Shown: in pieces, positions 53,898-63,073 of the stretch
Position numbering within the stretch: position 1 is the stretch's first letter
Layout of the letters: each line of letters opens with the position of its first letter
Origin: G963663365 sp963663365
GTDB lineage: Bacteria; Hinthialibacterota; Hinthialibacteria; Hinthialibacterales; G963663365
Assembly (NCBI GenBank): GCA_963663365.2
Contig: CAXXIH010000008.1
Span: forward strand, 2,232,001 to 2,296,000
Direction: 5' to 3'
DNA length: 64,000 nucleotides
Translations under genes and position numbers: made by a program
Notes under the pieces: generated by a model
What the model was told of the DNA's origin: nothing
The model's input: the letters and a program-made list of their open reading frames with translations, nothing else
Database searches by the model: none

Positions 53898-55184
53898 ATG
53901 ATAAGATTTACTCAATATGCGGCACGGAAAAATTCCGTTTCTCTGTTTTCGATTATTTTGGCTGTTCTTTCCTGTTCCGTAGCGCTTGCCGAGGATTGGC
54001 CGACATATCAGCATGATATCCGGCGTAGCGGTTGCTCTTCCGAGATTTTAGATTTTCAAGCACTGCAAGAGGCATGGACCTATAAGTCACCCTACCCGCC
54101 GCAAACCGCATGGGCGGGACCGGCCAAATGGGACGCTTATGCCAAACTCGATGGCTTGCGTTCCATGCGCAATTACGATCCATGTTTTCATACTGTTTCC
54201 GTGGGTGATTCAGTCTATTTCAGCTCGTCAATCGACGATTCGGTCCATTGCTTGGATGCGGCAAGTGGGCAGACAAAATGGTCCTATATGACCGATGGCC
54301 CCGTACGAATCGCCCCTATGATTGTGAATGGCAAAGTCTATTTCGGATCGGATGACGGCTACGCTTACTGCCTAAATGCCTCGGATGCTTCTCTGATCTG
54401 GAAAGTGAAAGCCGCGCCGGAGGGTATTTCAGTGCCCAGCGACGGCAAACTCATTTCATTGTGGCCCTGCCGTTCGGGGATATTGGTCGATGATGGCATT
54501 GCCTATTTTGTCGGGGCGCTTTTGCCATGGCAGGACTCTTATCTATGCGCGGTTGACGCCGATACCGGCTCCTTAGAAGGCCCGGGTTTGTATCGTGCCG
54601 CACGAAACCGCGCCACCATGGAAGGCAATCTTGTGGCCTCGGCTCACAAACTGTATGTCCCCCAAGGCCGCAGAGAACCGCTCGTATTTAACAAATCGGA
54701 TGGCCAATACCAAGGAGTGCTCAGCGGCGGAGGTGGAGTATTTGTCTTACTGACCGAGGATTCACATATCTATTACGGGCCTGGTAATAAGGCGGGATGG
54801 ATCACCGACAGCAATGCCGAAACGCGCGATAAAATCGCGACCATCGACCGGGGTAATTGCCTTGTTGTAAATGATACCCGTTCCTATGTGCTGCGTGATG
54901 ACATGCTTTATGCCATCGACCGCGAGAATCGCAAAACGGTCTGGACAAAATCCGCTGATACTCCCTTTGCCCTCATCCTCACCGGAGAAACATTGATTGC
55001 AGGGGGTGACCGAAAAATAACCGCTTTTGATAGTAGCAACGGGGAAGAACTCTGGACCGGGGAAGTCGAGGGCAGGGCGTATGGGCTATCGGTGGCCAAT
55101 GGAACACTTTATGTAAGCACGGACACCGGAACCATCCACGCATTTCGGTCTATGAATGCCGTAGGCATGGCGCCATCGTATTAA
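53898..55184 (+). CDS. Secreted PQQ-binding-like beta-propeller protein
   Basis: A 428-residue exported protein. Signal peptide to ALA|ED near residue 31, then DWPTYQHDIRRSGCSSE, the common start of these propellers, and repeated blades ending LDAASGQTKWSYMTDGP, YCLNASDASLIWKVKAAP, YAIDRENRKTVWTKSA and FDSSNGEELWTGEVEGRAY. This is the alcohol-dehydrogenase/BamB-like PQQ fold, usually without cofactor in such proteins. It sits 42 bp after the 973-residue protein on the same strand, likely one operon; the two may form one surface complex. Confidence 0.85.
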   Translation: MIRFTQYAARKNSVSLFSIILAVLSCSVALAEDWPTYQHDIRRSGCSSEILDFQALQEAWTYKSPYPPQTAWAGPAKWDAYAKLDGLRSMRNYDPCFHTVSVGDSVYFSSSIDDSVHCLDAASGQTKWSYMTDGPVRIAPMIVNGKVYFGSDDGYAYCLNASDASLIWKVKAAPEGISVPSDGKLISLWPCRSGILVDDGIAYFVGALLPWQDSYLCAVDADTGSLEGPGLYRAARNRATMEGNLVASAHKLYVPQGRREPLVFNKSDGQYQGVLSGGGGVFVLLTEDSHIYYGPGNKAGWITDSNAETRDKIATIDRGNCLVVNDTRSYVLRDDMLYAIDRENRKTVWTKSADTPFALILTGETLIAGGDRKITAFDSSNGEELWTGEVEGRAYGLSVANGTLYVSTDTGTIHAFRSMNAVGMAPSY

Positions 55185-55188
55185 ACAC

Positions 55189-55208
55189 AGCCAGCCTTCA
55201 AGGCTGCC
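55189..55208 (+). terminator. Hairpin after the propeller gene
   Basis: CAGCCTT/AAGGCTG forms a perfect 7-bp stem around one to a few bases, but it has no T tract. A weak terminator at best. Confidence 0.4.
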
Positions 55209-55251
55209 CCCAAATACCTGCAAAAAGACGCCAACACACGTCAGGTATAAC

Positions 55252-55280
55252 TTACAATAAAGCGGGATCCGGTTTATAAT
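55252..55280 (+). promoter_or_regulatory. Candidate sigma70 promoter for 55319 gene
   Basis: TTACAA (55252-55257), 17-bp spacer, perfect TATAAT (55275-55280). Initiation near 55287 would exclude the frame's upstream ATG at 55280 and supports the start at 55319. Confidence 0.7.
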
Positions 55281-55318
55281 TGAACATCGATGAAAATCCA
55301 TCCTTTGGAGTGAAAAAC

Positions 55319-55633
55319 ATGAAACTCCGTATGGTAAACCTTCCAAGAAAAATCTTTGTCTTAACGACATCCGGGACATCATGGGATGAGATGGACGAAA
55401 TCCCTCTGAAATTGGTCGAGATTGACGATGGAGAATACGCGCTTTGCTGGCGATCACGTTCGGGCGCAGTGGATTGGCTTACAGCCAGTGATGATGTGGC
55501 CGATGTACTTGAACTCGATCTTGTCGACCTGACCAATATGATGCAGAAACACGAAATCGACGGTGTTGTGTTTAATCTCCTACCTTCAGAAAAGGAAATC
55601 CCGAAAGAGAAAATCGTGAATGAACTCCGGTAG
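55319..55633 (+). CDS. Small hypothetical protein (104 aa)
   Basis: From Met at 55319, with TGGAGTG about 7 nt upstream. Mixed alpha/beta composition: MKLRMVNLPRKIFVLTT, IPLKLVEIDDGEYALCWRSR and ADVLELDLVDLTNMMQKH. It has no signal peptide, no TM segment and no known family. The acidic central half and regular strands suggest a compact cytoplasmic domain. It lies downstream of a good promoter and stands alone; the DUF202 gene is convergent 24 bp beyond. Confidence 0.65.
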   Translation: MKLRMVNLPRKIFVLTTSGTSWDEMDEIPLKLVEIDDGEYALCWRSRSGAVDWLTASDDVADVLELDLVDLTNMMQKHEIDGVVFNLLPSEKEIPKEKIVNELR

Positions 55634-55657
55634 GATTAGATTGGGAATGTCCCGTTT

Positions 55658-56041
55658 TTAAAGTTGATCTCTATAGAGTTCTAACAGCCCGGGATCTTTT
55701 TCCCTAATTTTCTTGATAATTGCATCCTGTTTCCAAATACGCAGTACCGAACGGTGTATAAGATAAACCGCAAGCACTACAAGCCCGGTACAAAGCACCA
55801 ATAGAGGAACCAAGAAGTGATAGGTTTCTAAAAAATTATAATAGCGCGAAGTCGCAACCAGGACGGTCACAACAGAAAGCGGCAGTGTAAAAACACCGAT
55901 TCCCGTCCGCATAACGGCGAGTGTGGTCCGCTTTTCGGCGAGAATTAATTGAATCCGGGGAATACTGACAGATTCATCTTGGCTAGAGGGGATATCATTC
56001 CCCGCAGATTCGGCTTCGGCATTTCGGTCTGTTTCTGACAT
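55658..56041 (-). CDS. DUF202-family (YidH-like) membrane protein
   Basis: A 127-residue protein: a soluble acidic N-terminus, then IQLILAEKRTTLAVMRTGIGVF (about 31-52), the DUF202 hallmark block, followed by two hydrophobic segments (about 50-70 and 78-96) and a basic C-terminal helix. DUF202 proteins such as E. coli YidH/YidG are small inner-membrane proteins without an established role. The length fits the family. Confidence 0.8.
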   Translation of the reverse strand: MSETDRNAEAESAGNDIPSSQDESVSIPRIQLILAEKRTTLAVMRTGIGVFTLPLSVVTVLVATSRYYNFLETYHFLVPLLVLCTGLVVLAVYLIHRSVLRIWKQDAIIKKIREKDPGLLELYRDQL

Positions 56042-56130
56042 TTCGCCCTTCCCCTATGGCGGGAACATACCGCCGGCACTCTTGATAATGATTGACAGGC
56101 TCGCATGCATTCTCGTGCAACCGGAGCACG

Positions 56131-58458
56131 TTAGTTCAGAAATCCGTAATATCGCCCAAGATAATATGGGAACAAATAAAAAGTCCCCTCATGCTCTGCA
56201 TATCCACCATCTTCGGATGAATCCAACTTGAAACCATCTCGATCCTGCCGGACGTGTGATCGTTCGTTGATCGGAATCGCCTTTTTATCCAAGCGTGACC
56301 ATCCATAGCCATCTTCTTGTTCGGGCGTCGGGTCCAATTCGATATCCAGGCGATGGCTATTTTGCATGGGCCATCCGACCAGTTCCAAGGGAAGGTCGCG
56401 CAATGTATCAATTGTATCAGCCACAGCGGGATCGTAAGGAACCAAATCTTTCAACATTTGTTCCCGGTAAGGCACAAGATCCGGAAAAGCCGTATTAAAA
56501 TATCCTTGTTCTGCGAGGTCGGAAAAACGCTTCGCAGCCGCGCCATACATCAGGCTCCATAAGGGATTTTTTTGACGGCTTATAAACAGCCAAGCGTGCT
56601 CCAATCCCAAACGGTACATAATCAATAATTCAGGATCTTTCTCATAATTCATGAGCGCATAGCAACTCATGGTTACAAAGATATTATCCCATGGCACAAC
56701 ATTGTCCGGCGGGAAAAAGGGGCGCGCGCTAATTGCATTGATATGATAAAAATAGCGATCCCGTAGCACCTGCGCCGTCTCACCGTACTTCGGATCGCCG
56801 GTGATATATTCAGCCGTTGCCAAGTAGGACAAAAGCATAAGCGAGTTCAGCCCGCGTTGCTCCCAACCTTGGACCGTATTCAAAAAATCCGGACCAAAAC
56901 GCGCCCAGCGCGTCGGCTGGCCGTCGTGATCCACCAGATTGAAACCATTCCGGATCAGGTGATCCGTTATATCCCGCACAACTTCCCGCACAGGTTCTTT
57001 TTCCTCTTCGGTCTCAGCCACCAAATCGTAGTAGAGGGCATAAAAGAAATAATGACCGGCGAGTTCATCTGAACTCGTATCGTTCTTCCAGAGGTATTTC
57101 CCATCTTCACTGGTCACAAACCGCGGCGTAATGAGTTTCCAGAACGGGTCGTCTTCACGCTTTCTCCGGTTATAGGCATCTCCGTATTGCTCATTTACAG
57201 GTTCATGCCAATCAATAGGAATCAGCACCCGGGCCGGAAAGCCCTTCATGGATTCGGGGACAATATCCACAAGACGCTTGCAGGCCCGAAAACTACGTTG
57301 CGCAAGTTGTTTCGCTTCCGGCTCACCGGTTAATGCATAGCGAAAGCACATGGCACTTCCGTAATTGGCCGTGTATTGGCCATCATTATCGGTAATCTTG
57401 GGAACCGCCGAACTGACATCTCCGCGCTTGGTCAGGCTCCAATCCGTAACATATCCGTCGCGGTTATGTCTTGTTTCGACTTGATCGATAAAGTAAGCCG
57501 CCTTCGATTCAAGCGTCATATCAATACGCTTAATGCAGCTGATGCCGCCCGGCGTGGCAATCCAAGCCGTACCATCAGGGAGGACCGTGAGGGCATTCAC
57601 ACGGTCATCCGGCAGCCAACGCAAACTGGCCCTATATGACCATCGCTTCCCGTCAAAACGAATTGCCCCCCGCTCTGTGCCGTACCAAATTGCACCATCT
57701 TTGCCTGGGGTGGCACATGTAAAATGATTGTAAGGCAATCCTTCCGCACCGGTGAAAATCCGCCAGGATTGTCCATCATAGACTCCTGCGCCTTGCTTGC
57801 TGCCAAACCACAACCGCCCCTCTGTGTCATAAGCCAAGGCGGAAACAGATTGGGGCGCCCACGAGTAACGTTCATCGGCAGGATAGACTTTCTCGAATTG
57901 GCGTTGTTTATTCCCACAAAGATAAAGCCCATTTGCTGTGCCTACTGCAATCGTGCCATCGGGCCCCTGAGCAACAGATAAGATTGTTTCCTCAGTCTCA
58001 AAAATAGGCTGCAAATCATTGGACTCACGTTTCGTGTAAAGTTTTTTTGCAGAAGCTGCCAAGAATCCTTTTTGAGAAGCGCTCAAATTAGAAACAGCTA
58101 CGGATCGTCCACCATCGGGAAGCGTCATTGAACCGGAGCCTAATCGCAAGTAATCACGAACATCTAGGGCGTATCTATCGATTTCCTCATCCGTGACAAG
58201 CCCCCACGATGTTCCATCGAATGAGGCAAAACAAATATTCCCATTCTCTGTGCAAAGTACGGCATAAAGGATGCCGAAGCGGGGATTGATGAATGTTTTA
58301 ACATCCACCAGACGCTCACCATTAGGAGCCGCATCGGGAAGACCGTCTTCCCAGGTATAATAAGTGCAGACTTCCTGCGAAAAGACTTCGTGGATGACAC
58401 CGGCGTTGCTAGCTTGCGCAAAACTGAGGCTGATGAGAATCAGACTGGTATATGCCAT
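56131..58458 (-). CDS. Secreted propeller plus alpha/alpha-barrel protein
   Basis: A 775-residue exported protein. A hydrophobic N-terminus (about 1-19) is followed by two-component-regulator-propeller-type blades (SALAYDTEGRLWFGSKQGAGVYD, CATPGKDGAIWYGTERGAIRFD and ALTVLPDGTAWIATPGGI), normally the sensor part of hybrid kinases. No kinase domain follows. Instead residues about 345-775 are helical repeats with KQLAQRSFRACKRLVDIVPE and LMLLSYLATAEYITGDPKY, resembling an (alpha/alpha)6-type glycan-active toroid. GAGG lies 6 nt before the ATG. Function is likely carbohydrate binding or cleavage but not assigned. Confidence 0.75.
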   Translation of the reverse strand: MAYTSLILISLSFAQASNAGVIHEVFSQEVCTYYTWEDGLPDAAPNGERLVDVKTFINPRFGILYAVLCTENGNICFASFDGTSWGLVTDEEIDRYALDVRDYLRLGSGSMTLPDGGRSVAVSNLSASQKGFLAASAKKLYTKRESNDLQPIFETEETILSVAQGPDGTIAVGTANGLYLCGNKQRQFEKVYPADERYSWAPQSVSALAYDTEGRLWFGSKQGAGVYDGQSWRIFTGAEGLPYNHFTCATPGKDGAIWYGTERGAIRFDGKRWSYRASLRWLPDDRVNALTVLPDGTAWIATPGGISCIKRIDMTLESKAAYFIDQVETRHNRDGYVTDWSLTKRGDVSSAVPKITDNDGQYTANYGSAMCFRYALTGEPEAKQLAQRSFRACKRLVDIVPESMKGFPARVLIPIDWHEPVNEQYGDAYNRRKREDDPFWKLITPRFVTSEDGKYLWKNDTSSDELAGHYFFYALYYDLVAETEEEKEPVREVVRDITDHLIRNGFNLVDHDGQPTRWARFGPDFLNTVQGWEQRGLNSLMLLSYLATAEYITGDPKYGETAQVLRDRYFYHINAISARPFFPPDNVVPWDNIFVTMSCYALMNYEKDPELLIMYRLGLEHAWLFISRQKNPLWSLMYGAAAKRFSDLAEQGYFNTAFPDLVPYREQMLKDLVPYDPAVADTIDTLRDLPLELVGWPMQNSHRLDIELDPTPEQEDGYGWSRLDKKAIPINERSHVRQDRDGFKLDSSEDGGYAEHEGTFYLFPYYLGRYYGFLN

Positions 58459-58593
58459 GGGGGAACCTCGAATACCGTGTTGTTTCCTTCCTCGTAAATC
58501 CTAAATTAACACGTTTATACGCAGAGACGAACTCCGCCGGATACAACGCGGGATTTAAAAAGTCACATATCTTTATTCTTAGATTTTCCGACA

Positions 58594-60102
58594 ATGCTTT
58601 TCCGCCTGCTTCCTCCTCATGATGACCTAGACCAATCCCAGATCGACAAAGGGTTGCGTGGCCTTCTATACGACGGCGTATTTTCGCAAATCATGGGCAA
58701 TCTGACTGGCGGAGCCTTTTTGGTGGCATTCGCCTTGGCTTTAGGCGCTTCAAATCTGGTTATTGGGCTTTTATCGGCAATGGCCCCTCTGACCCAGATG
58801 CTCCAATTGCCCTCCATTCTCTTGGTAGAACGAACCCGTAACCGCAGGGCACTTACTGTGGGAAGTTCATTCATTGCGCGTACGCTCTGGATGGTTGCGG
58901 CCTGTTTGCCGTTTTTGGCGCCTGAAGAGTACCGTCTGCCATTGCTCGTAGCGCTGGCTTTCACATTCTTTGCACTGGGATCGATCACAAGTTGTGCGTT
59001 TAACTCATGGACACGCGATCTCATTCCTGAAGATATCCTCAGCCGTTTCCTGGCCAAGCGTATGACCTTATCCATGGCTGTGGGAGTTACGTTGAGCCTA
59101 ATCGCCGCGGCCGGTATCGACTATTACAAATCGATATTTCAACAAAATGAGGCGGTATACAGTATTATTTTTGGGATTGGCGCAATTGCAGGCCTAATCG
59201 GCGTTATCAATTTGGCCCGCATTCCCGAACCGAAACTCCCACCCGTTGCCCACCGGCGTCTACGTGAAATCCTTTCAGAACCGCTCCAAGATTCCAACTA
59301 CCGCCAACTTTTGGTCTATTTGGGCGCTTGGAGTTTCGCGGTCAATTTCTCCGCACCTTTTTTTACTGTTTATTTGCTCTCCCGCCTCCACATGAGCATG
59401 ACCATCGTTTTAGGACTCACAACATTCAGTCAAATCGTTAACGTGATGTTTTTCCGAATTTGGGGAAGACTTGCGGACCTTTACTCCAACAAATCCGTAT
59501 TGGCCGTATCCGGGCCGATGTTTATGCTCAGCGTCCTTCTCTGGCCGTTTACCACAATGCCCGAGTCATACACGCTGACAATTCCCCTGCTTATGTTCAT
59601 TCACGCTTTGGCCGGGATCGGCACGGCGGGCGTAACACTCTGTACAGGTGGAATCGCTCTAAAGTCCGCGCCACGGGGCCGGGCTACGGCCTACCTTGCA
59701 ACCAACTCTCTGATTTCAGGAACGGCAGCCACACTCGCACCCTTAATTGCAGGCCTTGCCGCCGATGGCTTTAAAACCCAGGAACTGGGAATCACATTCC
59801 ACTGGGTATCCAAAATCCATGACTATCACGAAATCAGCATGGCTGCACTCAACTTCCAAGGTTTGGATTTTCTATTCCTGGCATCTTTCATTTTCGGACT
59901 TTATGCGTTGCACCGTTTGATCGGAGTCCAAGAAGTCGGGGAAGTCAAGGAGCGCATTGTTCTATCGGAGTTCTATAGCGAGATACGCAGAGTCGTCCGC
60001 AATGTCTCCAGCGTCGCCGGATTACGGCATCTTACCCACTTCCCTTATACATTGCTTTTAAAAAGCATGAACCGGCGTAAATCCAAATCCGAACCAAAAT
60101 AA
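58594..60102 (+). CDS. MFS transporter
   Basis: A 502-residue carrier with 12 predicted helices. A soluble N-terminus DLDQSQIDKGLRGLLYDGVFSQIMG leads into helix 1, and the cytoplasmic loop carries the MFS-type sequence SILLVERTRNRRALTVGSSF. RIWGRLADLYSNKSVLAVSG is the second-half equivalent. It belongs to a group of large planctomycete-like MFS proteins; the substrate is unknown. It is divergent from the propeller gene with a 135-bp shared upstream region. Confidence 0.85.
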   Translation: MLFRLLPPHDDLDQSQIDKGLRGLLYDGVFSQIMGNLTGGAFLVAFALALGASNLVIGLLSAMAPLTQMLQLPSILLVERTRNRRALTVGSSFIARTLWMVAACLPFLAPEEYRLPLLVALAFTFFALGSITSCAFNSWTRDLIPEDILSRFLAKRMTLSMAVGVTLSLIAAAGIDYYKSIFQQNEAVYSIIFGIGAIAGLIGVINLARIPEPKLPPVAHRRLREILSEPLQDSNYRQLLVYLGAWSFAVNFSAPFFTVYLLSRLHMSMTIVLGLTTFSQIVNVMFFRIWGRLADLYSNKSVLAVSGPMFMLSVLLWPFTTMPESYTLTIPLLMFIHALAGIGTAGVTLCTGGIALKSAPRGRATAYLATNSLISGTAATLAPLIAGLAADGFKTQELGITFHWVSKIHDYHEISMAALNFQGLDFLFLASFIFGLYALHRLIGVQEVGEVKERIVLSEFYSEIRRVVRNVSSVAGLRHLTHFPYTLLLKSMNRRKSKSEPK

Positions 60103-60223
60103 GAACTCTATGACAGCATCTGTTCGCTGTCTGACCTGTAAGTCCTAAGGCCATTGCGCAGGCATAGCCTTTCCCACTTTTACGGCGTAACCTCTTCAGA
60201 CAAATACAAGTATTGAGGTTATC

Positions 60224-62083
60224 ATGGTTCGCATTCATAGCATTCATAAGAGTTGCTTTTTGCTCTTAGCAGCGTTTTTTTGCCTGCACACCGCCGGGAA
60301 CCAGGCGCTGGCCGCCGGAGATCAAGAAATTACTCTCGATTCCCTGGTAGATCAGCATCCCCGTTTAATCGCAACCGATGAACGACTCGAACAAATCCGT
60401 GAAATCATTAAGAGTAATGAAACCGCCAAGAAATTTTATTCGTCGCTGAAAGAAGATGCAGAAAAACTGTTAGAAGAACCTCCGGTTGAATATGTTCTGG
60501 CCGGGCCGCGCCTGCTTAGTCAAAGCCGCCGCTGCCTTTCCCGAATTTACATACTGGCTTTGATATACCGTCTGGATGGCGATACACGGTTTCTTGAACG
60601 GGCAAAGACAGAGCTGAACGCTGCCGCCGCTTTTCCCGATTGGAATCCTTCACACTTTCTCGATACGGCGGAAATGACCCATGCTTTTGGAATCGGCTTG
60701 GATTGGCTCTATAACAGCCTAAATCAAGACGAACGTGATTCTCTGCAAAAGACCATCATTGAAAAGGGCATAAAACCTTATCTTGAGGGATTCGAAAATG
60801 ATGTATGGTGGACAAAAGCCATTCATAACTGGAACCAAGTCTGCCATGGAGGCATCGGGATTGGAGCATTGGCGATTGCCGATAAAGAGCCTGCTTTGGC
60901 AAAAGATGTCCTAACCCGTGCCGTACGGAAATTGCCGGATGCATTGGCGGGATACGCTCCCGATGGTGGTTGGAATGAAGGCCCCGGCTATTGGCACTAT
61001 GCCACCCGCTACACCGTCTATTTCTTATCCGCTTTAGAGACGGCCCTTGGCAAAGATTTCGGCCTATCGGATTCAACGGGTTTTAACCGCGCCGGTCATT
61101 TCCGAGTTTACTTCACAAGCCCCATCGGCGAGATTTTTAATTTCGCCGACGCAAGCGGCAACCTTGCCGATGCTCACGAAATGTTCTGGCTGACCAGACG
61201 ATTCAATGAGCCGGTATATGCCTGGCACCAACTGGAATTCTTGAAAGAACCGACCGCATTGGATTTAGTTTGGTTTCGGGATGAAACCAACAACCCACAA
61301 AAAGGCGAATGGCCTCTCGATGCGTATTTCAAAGGCATTGATGTTATTTTCCTAAGAAGCGCGTGGGATGATCCCAACGCTACTTTCATAGGCTTTAAGG
61401 GCGGAGATAATAAAGCGAATCACAGCCATCTTGACCTTGGCTCTTTTGTCATGGATGCCGATGGAGTACGTTGGGCTGTGGACTTGGGTTCGGACAATTA
61501 CAATTTGCCGGGCTATTTCAGCAAAGACGGTCAACGCTGGACTTACTATCGTTTAAATACACAAAGTCATAACACCCTTCTCATTGATGGTCTCAATCAA
61601 GATACGAAGGCCCATGCTCCGATCCTACAATTCAAATCAAAACCACAGTTTGCTTATGCGATCACAGACTTAAGCGAAGCCTATGGCGCGGCGCAGTGCG
61701 AGCGGGGTGTGGCCATGCTTGAACGGCGGCATATTCTGATCCAAGACGAAGTCAAAACAGAGCAGCCGGCCGATATCACCTGGAATATGCTGACCGCGGC
61801 CAATGTCGAAATAGACGGCAACACCGCCACCCTGACTCAGGATTCAAAAGTCCTGCAAATACGAATTCTCTCTCCTGAGAACGGATTTTTCAAAACCGAA
61901 TCGGCCAATCCGCCCGAACCACAGGGACAACAAGACCATATAAAAAAGTTGGTTGTGGGACTTCCCGAGAAAACATCCTCATCACGGATATCGATTTTGA
62001 TGTCCCCGGGCGATGCCGCAAATCAACTTCCGGCCTTTGCAAAAAACTTGATTCCATTGGCGCAATGGGGAAAGCAGGAATGA
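60224..62083 (+). CDS. Heparinase II/III-like polysaccharide lyase (DUF4962-type)
   Basis: A 619-residue secreted protein with signal peptide to ALA|AG near 30. An (alpha/alpha) toroid follows (about 45-360; HPRLIATDERLEQIREIIKS, LFLERAKTELNAAAA-like repeats, EMTHAFGIGLDWLYN and IHNWNQVCHGGIGIGALAIAD), then a beta-sandwich heparinase domain (about 380-600) with NKANHSHLDLGSFVMDADGV, the His-containing catalytic strand of the family, and YRLNTQSHNTLLIDG. It should cleave acidic glycans such as alginate or heparin-like polymers in the periplasm or outside. GAGG precedes the ATG. Confidence 0.88.
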   Translation: MVRIHSIHKSCFLLLAAFFCLHTAGNQALAAGDQEITLDSLVDQHPRLIATDERLEQIREIIKSNETAKKFYSSLKEDAEKLLEEPPVEYVLAGPRLLSQSRRCLSRIYILALIYRLDGDTRFLERAKTELNAAAAFPDWNPSHFLDTAEMTHAFGIGLDWLYNSLNQDERDSLQKTIIEKGIKPYLEGFENDVWWTKAIHNWNQVCHGGIGIGALAIADKEPALAKDVLTRAVRKLPDALAGYAPDGGWNEGPGYWHYATRYTVYFLSALETALGKDFGLSDSTGFNRAGHFRVYFTSPIGEIFNFADASGNLADAHEMFWLTRRFNEPVYAWHQLEFLKEPTALDLVWFRDETNNPQKGEWPLDAYFKGIDVIFLRSAWDDPNATFIGFKGGDNKANHSHLDLGSFVMDADGVRWAVDLGSDNYNLPGYFSKDGQRWTYYRLNTQSHNTLLIDGLNQDTKAHAPILQFKSKPQFAYAITDLSEAYGAAQCERGVAMLERRHILIQDEVKTEQPADITWNMLTAANVEIDGNTATLTQDSKVLQIRILSPENGFFKTESANPPEPQGQQDHIKKLVVGLPEKTSSSRISILMSPGDAANQLPAFAKNLIPLAQWGKQE

Positions 62084-62153
62084 TACTCGTTGCCGGCATA
62101 GAAATGGATTGAACACCTGTATTGAGTACCTTGGATAAGAAGGAGCCTTAAAC

Positions 62154-63026
62154 GTGAGTTCGGCGCCCATAAGTATCAAGACAAAACTTCGATTGATTTT
62201 GGCCTTGCTCGCCATGATCATCATGACTCATCAGGCCACTTGCGCGGAGGTTGTACGCAAGATGATCGATTTAAGCGACGCACAAATGGTCCACACCAGA
62301 CGCCCGATTCTGATTGCCCATCGGGGCGGCGTGATAACTTCGATTTCGCCGGAATGTTCGCTGGCCGCAATCGAGGCTGCGGCCCACGACAAATACGATA
62401 TGGTCGAGCTGGATGTTCAAGAAACAAGCGATCATCTTCCGGTCGTGTTTCATGACCGGTCAATGCTCAAAGCCTGCGGTATTGATTCTAAGATTTCCGA
62501 GAAAACTTTGTCCGAAATCACCCAAATACGCTACATCGCAGGGGGGCAGCCTGTCGCCTCTTTGGAAGATGCCCTACATCTCTGTAAAAAACTGAATTTG
62601 GGCATCATGCTGGATATCAAATTGGCTGGAAGTGAAACATTTTTCGAACGGATACGGAATCTGATTACCGAAATCGGCTTCCCAAATGCTGTTGTCACGA
62701 TTAACGGCAATCCGGTAATCCGCAAAAATGTCGAATCAATCTCTTGGCTTACAGTTACAAATGAAGAATTCAAACGTGTTCAAGAAGGTGAATCACTGGA
62801 CCTAAAAAGACGGTTTTGGTTCGGATTGCCGCAGGATCTTCCAGTGGAGATGATTCGTAAATTACACGATTGCGGAGCGCTGGTCATACCGGGCGTTAAC
62901 ATTTTTCGCTACCCGGGCGAAGTACACCTCGAACTGGCGAAAAAAGATATTGAGGACTTAAATGAGCACTGGGTTGATGGTTTTCAAATCGACTCGGTAT
63001 ACCGTGATTTCTTTCGAGAGAAATAG
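62154..63026 (+). CDS. Secreted glycerophosphodiester phosphodiesterase-like protein
   Basis: A 290-residue protein with a GTG start at 62154, 8 nt after AGGAG. Signal peptide to CA|EV near residue 31. GDPD landmarks: LIAHRGGV (His-Arg), MVELDVQETSD (Glu-x-Asp metal pair), PVVFHDRSMLKACG (second His) and GIMLDIK (Asp-x-Lys). They match the metal-dependent TIM-barrel enzymes that hydrolyse glycerophosphodiesters. It lies 70 bp after the lyase, on the same strand, and ends before the partial DprA gene. Confidence 0.9.
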   Translation: MSSAPISIKTKLRLILALLAMIIMTHQATCAEVVRKMIDLSDAQMVHTRRPILIAHRGGVITSISPECSLAAIEAAAHDKYDMVELDVQETSDHLPVVFHDRSMLKACGIDSKISEKTLSEITQIRYIAGGQPVASLEDALHLCKKLNLGIMLDIKLAGSETFFERIRNLITEIGFPNAVVTINGNPVIRKNVESISWLTVTNEEFKRVQEGESLDLKRRFWFGLPQDLPVEMIRKLHDCGALVIPGVNIFRYPGEVHLELAKKDIEDLNEHWVDGFQIDSVYRDFFREK

Positions 63027-63073
63027 CAAGAACGGCGCGTTGCGGGCAATGTGCCAAAAACGGGGTTGGACTT

